A DNA stretch of 40,330 nucleotides. Source: Perkinsus olseni. Taxonomy: Eukaryota > Perkinsozoa > Perkinsida. The stretch is taken from NCBI GenBank assembly GCA_013115125.1, contig JABANN010000313.1, forward strand, positions 1-40,330, in the 5' to 3' direction. Position numbers and translations under genes: made by a program. Position 1 is the stretch's first letter. Every line of letters begins with the position of its first letter. Shown here piece after piece: positions 33,237 to 40,330 of the stretch. The notes under the pieces were generated by a model. The model did not search any database and was not told the DNA's origin. It was given only the letters and a program-made list of their open reading frames with translations.

Positions 33237-35103
33237 TCATCGTCGCTGTCCCCTCCCGGCAGTCCTAGGTGTTAGTAAAGGCCTCTGGAAGAGTCTCCTA
33301 GGGGTCAGCAGCTTCGGCCGGATACTCGCTCCGGCTGACTTTGGCCTAGCCTTAACGTTAGTAAGCTTCTTCATGCTTCTCCCACGACCAAACCGTTGGT
33401 CAGCCCGCGTCGCCAATTTCGCACGGTATTTATGGCACATTTTATTGAGGTAAGGATGCGTCACGGAGAAGGCCAGCTTACCAAAGGGTTCATCAGGCTC
33501 CCATTCACCCAGCGTGTCGAGTGAGATACGAGCCTCTCTAGCATAGGCCTCGAGCATAGCCAACATCATCTGAGAGGAGTTCCACCATGCGACATCCAAC
33601 GGTCGAATGAGGCACTATTACGAATGCGCGGCGAGGAGAAATCACGCGCACTAGCTTCGCAGCACTCACGCCACTGCACACGGGCTTTATCATGTGCAAC
33701 GGGCAGAGCCCATGCGCGTGTAAATGCATCCCCATACACCCTGTCTTTACCTGTAGCCTTCCCTTGTTCTCGGCCAGCATGAAGGGAGACACTCCACCGT
33801 TGGTCCTCTGCGTGATGTGCTTCAAGTTAACACATCTTCCAGTACTGCACAACGTTTCAACAGCCGCAAAATGTCCCTTCTCGACCGCAGCGAATAAAGC
33901 ATTGCGACCAGTACAAGTACAAGTATCGACCTTCGCTCCGCCGAGCAAGAGAACTCTTATCACCCCGTCCGCCGCGCCATTCTCGCAGGCCAAGTACAAA
34001 GGGCTCTTGCCCGAGGGCAGCACGACATTAGGATCGCATACTTTCAACAGCAACTGGATCATCTTCTCCGCTCGCTCCGGTCTCGGTGCCGTGGCAGCCA
34101 GGAAGAGGGGAGAAGGCGAGCCTTCCAGAAAGAGATTCCTGCGGCTCTGCGTGCCACTGCGGTAACCATTACTAGCATTGAGGGTCTCGCTGTTGGTCTG
34201 GGAATGAACTTCCGTTATAGCGGACCGCAGCCACAGCCTGGATGCTTGATAGGCTATGAAACCTTCGACGATGCACTCGACCAAGAGATCGTCTTGCCAG
34301 TAGCATGCCGAGCTTAGCGCCTTGGTGACCACTTCCACTAGCCTCTGATGATCGAAACCGGGGCCCTCAGCTGGGACTACAGGAAGGCGGTAGTCGATGG
34401 CGCACTGGTTGGCGAGGTATCTTATCATCACCCTTGCAGTTGACAAGTAGCCTTCACTTAGTTCAATCTTTTCAGTGTCCTTGCGCTTACGTACGAGTAG
34501 GTGCACAGGACAGTTCTGCTCGACAGAAGGGTCTCCCACGACGTTCGCCCTCGACTCTAGCAGCAGCTTAGCCATCTCCCCTGTCCTCACGTCTTGCGGA
34601 ACGAGCGTGGCCCTAGAAGCGCACTCAACCAAGGGCGCGGGTACTGGGACCGAGGCTTTGGATGACGGGTTCACCAGGGAGTACACTTCCACGGGATTCA
34701 CGACGCTCAGGAGGTACTCCAGCGTATCGCTATGACCGCCTCTCACTGCAAGCGTGAGGGCGCCGCCGGATAAGGCACCATAAGCCCATTTACGATTGCC
34801 GATAAGGCGACGAATGAATTTGGTTAACCCATAGGAGGCTGCCACGTTACAGGCATCCCGAGCGGCTTTCAAGCTTCTAGTGCTGCGCCGAGCTACGTTG
34901 ACCATGGTCAGTAGATCACCGAGGCTTTGAGGGACGACTGGGGAGTCCTTAGGTGGGTCGAAAAGTTCGATAAATTGTCGGTAAGCGCAGTTGGCGGTGA
35001 TGCTGAGCATGCCCCTATTGCATGCCATAAGGCGAGCATGGTCGAAAGAATCGCAGAACTCCAGAATGGAGAAGTATATGTCCTCTGGAACCTCCGATAA
35101 CAT
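33237..35103 (-). CDS. F-box-like ankyrin-repeat protein
   Basis: Two exons (33751-35103 and 33237-33614) separated by a 136-nt GT-AG intron give 576 aa. The N-terminus (MLSEVPEDIYFSILEFCDSFDHARLMACNRGM) has the F-box pattern, which in known proteins binds Skp1 in SCF ubiquitin ligases. Ankyrin-like repeats follow, clearest near residues 105-150 (GALTLAVRGGHSDTLEYLL) and 330-420 (GKSPLYLACENGA, GRNALFAAVEKGHFAAVETL, GVSPFMLAENKGRLQ). The C-terminal about 90 residues are basic (many Arg and Lys), possibly disordered. An in-frame Met lies at 35157, 18 codons upstream; I chose 35103 because the F-box begins there. It lies head-to-head with STI1, 178 nt apart. Substrate unknown; the F-box is by pattern only. 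Confidence 0.6.
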
Positions 35104-35281
35104 TGTTAAATCACTTGATATTAACTGAGAAACCACCCTCAACTGAGCGCAGTACACCGGCGACCAAAGTGCGCTGTTTGACTCGCGCGCGCCATCCTGA
35201 TCGATAATCGTAGACCAGAGTTGTGTTACGTGGGGCGTAGCATTGAATAAGGTTAGATTTATCGTCGTTTTGTCGCTAATA

Positions 35282-36801
35282 ATGGGAGATTCAGCAGCTG
35301 ATGCCGAGAAGGCTAAGGGTAATGCCCTCTACAAACAACGGAAATTTGCCGAGGTAATGATGGAAGAGCACAGAAGCGGTGACCCCTGGCGGCAGTACGA
35401 CCCTCGATGGGAGTATACATGCTTGTTATCGTTATAGGCTATTGAGTGCTATGATAAGGCAATAGAGCTCCAGCCGAACGACTTGGTCTACTATAACAAT
35501 AAGGCAGCCGTGTTGGTAGAAGAGGAAAAGTACGAAGAGTGCATCAAGTTCCTCCAGGAAGCCCTTGCCAAACGGTGAGCCAAGCCCTCACTCGTGGCTG
35601 TTAGTGGTTGAAAGTCACGGATGTAGGTACGATATGAATGATGCTGTCAAGGATGGAGCCTCCTTTGAGAAGTGCGCCAAGGCTTACGTTAGGATGGCGA
35701 CCTGCTATGTCCGCATGAAGAAGTAGTAGAAGCGGTTTTCACTGAGGGAGCAAGGGTTGTGGTGATGGGTTGTTCTAGGTTCGATGATGCCATTGAGATG
35801 TATCAGAAGGCTTTGACGGAGGATAACAATCGTCATACTCGTGCCGCCCTCAACGAGTGCAAGCACCTGAAGGAGAAGCACGACAGGGAGGTGATGCGGT
35901 TCCCTGAGTCGTGAGCTTGCGAGGGTATCTTATGTTCACCCTAGGCTTACATCAACCCTGAGTTGGCTGATGAGCATCGCATGAAGGGCAATGAGTGTTT
36001 CAAGACGCGTGACTATGCTGGTGCTAAGAAGGAATACGACGAAGCCATCAAACGTAATAATACAGCCTCGTGGTTTCCGAATGATGATACCGGGACTTTC
36101 AGGCAACCCGAATGACGCCAAGTTGTATTCCAATCGCGCAGCAGCTCTCACCAAGCTCATGGCGTATCCTGATGCTCTCCGTGATCTTGACGATTGCCTC
36201 AAGGTAGGGTGTCTGGCTGTTCACTGGGTCGATAATGATGCTGGCCCTCGACTCAGATCGATCCGAAGTTCGTAAAGGCGTACAGCCGTAAGGGAACAGT
36301 CCATTTCATGATGAAGGATTATAAGAAGGCACTTGAGGATTACGAAAAGTACTGCATCTCAGCTTGCTGGTGGCTGCAGCGTCAGCTGCTCTCTTCATTA
36401 GGGGTCTGGAGATCGACCCTACCCATAAGGAGCTACTGGATGGCAAGGCTGCCGTGCTTGCCAAGGTAGTACGAGCGGCTCTATTCAAGCTGGAATCCTC
36501 TGCGCCTCTATCGATTACGTTGTAGGTCAACGAGCAGGCCCGGTCGAAGGGTGCACCGGACCCGGAGACTGTCAGGCACGCCATGCAGGATCCTGAGGTC
36601 CAGAAGATTCTCAAGGACCCTCAGATGAACATAGTGCTCCAGCAGATGCAGGAGAACCCACAGAAGGCTATGGAGGTAATGCTGTAACATCTAGGAGCTC
36701 TCTCGTAACCAGTTCTCGCGTCCCTTTAGTACATGAAAGATCCCAAGATTGCAAGTGCTTTGGATAAGCTCATCGCCTCGGGTATCGTGCGTATGGGTTA
36801 A
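35282..36801 (+). CDS. STI1: STI1/HOP-like co-chaperone, short form
   Basis: HOP links Hsp70 and Hsp90 through TPR domains. Ten exons (35282-35353, 35438-35574, 35627-35722, 35779-35890, 35945-36053, 36103-36203, 36257-36348, 36402-36465, 36526-36675, 36730-36801) sum to 1005 nt, 334 aa; introns 49-84 nt. The order is TPR2A ([48 protein letters not shown]), the linker [22 protein letters not shown]2B ([44 protein letters not shown]) and DP2 ([33 protein letters not shown]). Two-carboxylate clamp residues of TPR2A (KGN, N in NNKA, K-AYVR) are present. TPR1 and DP1 are absent, and no room exists upstream because an opposite-strand gene begins 178 nt away. Confidence 0.93.
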
Positions 36802-37085
36802 AGACCTGAAAACACCATCAAGACACCTAAGTAGTTGGGGTATATCAAGAAGAGTATTATGAGTTAGCAGTAGTTAAGATTGCCATCAGTGGATATCATC
36901 CCTTCCACCGCCCCTTCTAGTCTTTGCGTTTCCTTCTGATGTCTCTTTTGCGGCCATTGTGTTCATCAATCAATTCTCCATTCTTTTAACACTGTGCCGT
37001 ATCGAGCTGGTAGGGGGGGCATACATAGCCACTTCTAAGTGAACTGCATCATATCATCATCTAACAGCTCTTCGCTTTGTCGGTC

Positions 37086-38101
37086 ATGTTTGGCGGTGGG
37101 GGCGGTGGCATTGGTATGATGGGAACAGGGTATCCCTACTCGACTGGGATGTATCCAACCTATGGAGGGGGGTATGCCGGAGGCCTAGGGATGGCGGGCA
37201 GTGTAGCGCAACAACCAGTACTGGGGACTGCCACAGAGCAACAGCAGCAGGCGGGGAATAATGCCGCAGCCACTCCTCCCAAGGAGCTGCATCCGCAGAT
37301 CAACCTCACTACTATCATAAGGTCGGTAATCGCTATGGTCTCCCCGGGTGTCTGCAACTCGAACTGCTTCTGAGCCGAAGTCGGATCGGGATTCTTCATC
37401 GTATCATCATCAGCTAGTGTGTAGGTTCCTCACCGAGTCCGCTGCCGTTTTTGAAGGGCTAAGGATGGTGCTCCAAGTCATAAGAAGCTGGGGGAGTGAA
37501 GTCTTAGGCTTCGGCGAAACCGGCCCGCTCGCGGGGGTACTGCTTCGTCAGAGTTGCTTCGGAAACGGTGAGGCTCCATCAGGTACGGAACTCAATCGTC
37601 CGGTTTTTACGGCGTGTCTTGGAATGGTTCGTACCGCGACTACGAGTTGCTCGGGAAGGCAGGGAGCTTCAGCAAGCTTGGGAGGGGAAATCGGCACCGA
37701 CCAGCGGCACATCTTGGTTAGCTTATCTTTTTGGCGGCTACGTTCTCTTCTCCCTCTTCACGGAGTACAGGCAGTACCAGCAGATAAAGAGGATTATCAG
37801 GGAAGGCCGGAAGCCTAGGAGGCCTAAGGAGGCCGGTGGGGAGTCCGATGTCGAGGAGCTACTGGAGCTGTACAAACGGAAGCAACGGGAGATGTATAGA
37901 CGGAAGCATGGCAATAATGAGGGAGGTAGTGGGGGTCCCGCGGCATTTGCCGTAGGATCGCTGCTATGCTCCGATCTTCGTCCATCAAACACGGCCGTAC
38001 TAGGTCTCACTATCTCTGCGAATCTCGTGAAGAACCTTCAATGTCTGTTGTCTCAGGTTGGAGTAGCGAGTCTCAGAGTGAATCAGAAGGGCCAGGATTG
38101 A
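37086..38101 (+). CDS. Gly-rich single-pass membrane protein, possibly PEX13-like
   Basis: Three exons (37086-37321, 37425-37500, 37583-38101) give 276 aa; introns 103 and 82 nt. The N-terminus is Gly/Met/Tyr-rich (MFGGGGGGIGMMGTGYPYS), then Gln/Ala-rich, then a helical segment (FLTESAAVFEGLRMVLQVI) and a basic helix. One hydrophobic stretch (WLAYLFGGYVLFSLF, about residue 185-200) precedes a Lys/Arg/Glu-rich helix. PEX13 has a Gly/Tyr-rich N-terminus and membrane segments, so a peroxisomal docking protein is a guess; no SH3 domain is visible. The frame stays open to 38101, but the last about 35 codons could hide an intron from 37954. The identity is weak, the coding status good. Confidence 0.55.
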
Positions 38102-38306
38102 TGGGGGGCTCTCCCTAATATTTCCATTTGATCGCTTGTCTCCTTGTAGGATTGCCCTCGTTAATGTCCCATTGTTGGTATAGTAGTAATATTAATTCTC
38201 TGCCGTTCCTCACTCCTGCCAACTCTATTGCGTTTGTCACAGCGAGCGGTGGATCGGTCACCTTGTAGTGATTATTCTCGCTGCCCTACCTCTTGGCATA
38301 GTCTTC

Positions 38307-39606
38307 ATGATTGAAGAGGATGTGGATTTATCTATGAAGGTAGTGTCCTCCAGCATGCCCCGATCCAGGATCCGCTCAGGTCATTGTAGTCGGAAACGGG
38401 CAGGTAGGGAAGACTTCAATGATTACGCGGTTCGCGAGGGGCGTCTTCACACAGGAGTAGCGCAACCTGCAGCATCGGGAGTAGAGTATCTTCTCTAGGC
38501 CCTGCTGATCAGGTACAAGAAGACGTTGGCGGTGGACTTTCTAGAGAAACGGTTGTGGATAGAGCCCGCAGGGGAGGAGCTAACCTTCTTTCTCTGGGAC
38601 ACTGCTGGACAGGAGGAATACGATGCCATCACCAGAGGGTGAGCATGCAGGTCATGTGCTCAAGTGGGGAGTAGGAGGTCAGGTACTACAAGGGAGCCGG
38701 AGCGGCCATAATAGCCTTCTCCACCATCGACCGAGCTTCCTTTGAAGCCGTAGAATCGTGGTATAAGAAGATCGTTGAGGAATGTGGGCAGATAGTCATG
38801 TTGCTTGTTCAGAATAAAGTAAGTCCCTGAAGACTGGATAGGACCCTTGAAGCCCCCCTCGTTCATCAAACGAGCGCCAAATCCTCAGGTTGACTTGATA
38901 GACCAAGCTGTGGTAACGGCTCAAGAGGCTGAGTCGCTCTCACGGAAACTTCGGATACCGGTACGTGATGATAGTCTCCCGTCCGCTCGCGACGGTTTCC
39001 CCTCCGCTCTTTCGGCGAACCCAGGAGCAACTGATTCTCCCCAGTTATATCGAACTTGCGTGAGTGCGAACCTGAACATCGACAACGCCTTCCTGGCTTT
39101 GGGCGAGAGGTTCCTGGCGAAGGGTGGTCATCGTTACCATCAAAGTGTTCGACGTAGGTCCCCCGCTCCCACAGGTTAGCTGTGACCAATACACGTCGCT
39201 CGGAAGCGCCTCATCTCACTGTCGCTCTGTCGTGTTTACCGAGGGGTAGACAGTAACTGCTGTTTTTCAGATATGAGTGAGTACTCTACGGTGAGCGCCA
39301 ATAGCAAGGGAGCGGCAGGGGGTCTCGACTCTGCCAGTGTGGACACGCATCATACATCATCCGTGATGGCCGCTAATCCGCCCAGGGGTGAGTATGCGAG
39401 TCGATATTGGCGAAGGATCGTCTAGTGAGAGGATCCCCGGGAGGTATCGTATGAGCTATACGTTCCGTCCATCGAAACATCGCGTTCTCGTATCCCCAGT
39501 TCTCGGTTTCTTGACAGGTTTCCAGATCGGCGCTAGCGGCAAGACACCAAGCGTTCAGCGAACGAATGGGAAGAAACATCCGTTCGCATCGTGCTCATGC
39601 ACATAG
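38307..39606 (+). CDS. RAB23: Rab23-like small GTPase
   Basis: Rab23 is a small GTPase linked to cilia and Hedgehog-type transport. Eight exons (38307-38339, 38380-38456, 38513-38638, 38683-38818, 38889-38960, 39045-39126, 39271-39387, 39518-39606) total 732 nt, 243 aa (human 237). Motifs: MIEEDVDLSMKV (Rab23-like head), GNGQVGKTS (P-loop), EYKKTLAVDF (switch I with Thr), WDTAGQEE (switch II), NKVD (formed across an intron) and TCVSA (G5). The stretch RASFEAVESWYKKI also matches Rab23. The last exon ends HPFASCSCT, with Cys residues that could be lipidated, like the Rab23 C-terminus (-SSCS-). Introns are GT-AG, 40-144 nt. It is close to the TTC12-like gene (about 5 kb away), but they are not co-directional. 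Confidence 0.93.
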
Positions 39607-40117
39607 GAGTGGTAAAACGCGAATCTATAATGCATGCGATGACGTTCACTATGCGCCCGTTCAGCTGTTCGGCAATACGTAGGGTTGTGTTTATTGTTTG
39701 GGGAGTCAATTTGACTCAGTCGCCTGTTGTGTTGCTCAACAGCCGCGCGGAAATCGGCTAGTGGCCGATGATCACTCAACGGCCCGTACTGCATCGGGCT
39801 GGGAGGTACAGACCAGAGCTGAAGACACGTTACGAGTAACAACGACTGTAAGCATTCGGGTTTCCTCTGCTGCAATATTTCGCGGTTGAAAGCGACTATA
39901 CTGCGCTGCTCTATGTCTTGCACTAGAGAGGTCTCGGACTTGCGTCTCGAACACCCTTTTCAAGTGAATCTGTGGTGGTGTTCGAACTCAAGGCCTTGCC
40001 TACATAGACTTGTGTGATTCTATCGTGTCCGGCTTTCCTCTGGTCCCGGATGGACGTGTGGATTGCAAACGGAGTCCCAGACTACAAGATGAGGATACTG
40101 ATACTGGATATGTGTCT
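39607..40117. other. Intergenic downstream of Rab23
   Basis: Open frames here on both strands show no domain or splice logic. I see a second GTTCGAA-type sequence near 39981, but no full tRNA fold around it. Confidence 0.4.
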
Positions 40118-40198
40118 GAGTGATCTGGGGTTCGAACCCTCGCGGAGCGTGTCCAGTGAGTCCCACGTCCACCTCCGTAACCACTCGGGCAAACACTC
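40118..40198 (-). other. tRNA-Ser/Leu-like sequence, probably degenerate
   Basis: On the minus strand this 81-nt stretch has the parts of a type II tRNA in order. The 7-nt ends pair in six of seven positions. A D-arm has three pairs, with A14, GG and A21 in the loop (A-box-like). A variable arm (GGA/TCC) and a T loop with a perfect GGTTCGAACC B-box core follow. However, the anticodon loop lacks T33, the anticodon stem has an A-C mismatch, and the T stem pairs in only three of five positions. It may be a tRNA pseudogene or tRNA-derived repeat unit. No anticodon is assigned. Confidence 0.3.
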
Positions 40199-40330
40199 TG
40201 GCAAACACTCTGTAATTTCGCTCAGTCTCTGACTTCTGTCGTCCTAGACGCAAGTACGGGTTGCAAACGAACCCATTCAGGAAGATACTACAGGACTCCG
40301 ACTCATAAAACGTACTTGAGTACTGTGGGG

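Noticed and set aside
37086-37321. Gly/Met/Tyr-rich start as an RNA-binding or silk-like protein
   Set aside because: The following exons carry a membrane helix and charged tail instead; low complexity alone is not diagnostic.
39975-40000. Second GTTCGAA motif as a tRNA
   Set aside because: No acceptor, D arm or anticodon arm could be paired around it on either strand.

Overview
This window reads as nuclear DNA from a compact, intron-rich protist. The best guess is a perkinsid alveolate (Perkinsus-like). That guess is an inference from gene content, GT-AG introns mostly 40-80 nt long, tight gene spacing, long runs of genes on one strand, and the presence of flagellar-type genes (TTC12-like, Rab23). 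No ribosomal RNA, CRISPR array, retroelement or plain transposon was recognised. I hand-spliced several genes. Exon sums divisible by three and recovery of family motifs across junctions support those models, but no transcript data or database search was available.

Layout. Plus strand, 1-8.4 kb: a J-domain membrane protein (234-909), an unknown six-exon gene with a presequence-like N-terminus and proline-rich tail (1118-2369), a secreted or membrane Cys-rich protein (2469-4223), NRDE2 (4351-7276) and an unknown membrane protein (7364-8397). Minus strand, 9382-11354: Sec61 alpha in ten exons. Plus strand, 11734-13373: a SNAP-25/29-type Qbc-SNARE. Plus strand, 13877-19766: two tandem intronless genes encoding five and eight cytochrome b5 domains fused to a six-helix membrane domain that resembles the di-heme b558 anchor of succinate dehydrogenase/fumarate reductase. 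Minus strand, 20.4-35.1 kb: an EamA/DMT transporter, a long coiled-coil protein, an SV2/NiaP-like MFS transporter, a TTC12-like TPR-armadillo protein with a zinc-ribbon insert, and an F-box/ankyrin protein. Plus strand, 35.3-39.6 kb: a short-form STI1/HOP co-chaperone, a Gly-rich single-pass membrane protein (PEX13-like at best) and Rab23. A degenerate tRNA-like sequence lies near 40.15 kb on the minus strand.

Most genes are ordinary eukaryotic housekeeping genes: secretory pathway (Sec61, SNARE), chaperone (J protein, STI1), nuclear RNA (NRDE2) and flagellum (TTC12, Rab23). They do not form a functional cluster. The standout is the tandem cytochrome pair. Each protein keeps both haem-ligand histidines in every b5 domain and four membrane histidines where bis-His ligands of two haems would be expected, predicting about 7 and 10 haems per polypeptide. 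I know of no described protein with this architecture. It could be a covalent haem wire joining a membrane quinone pool to a soluble partner, but that role is inference.
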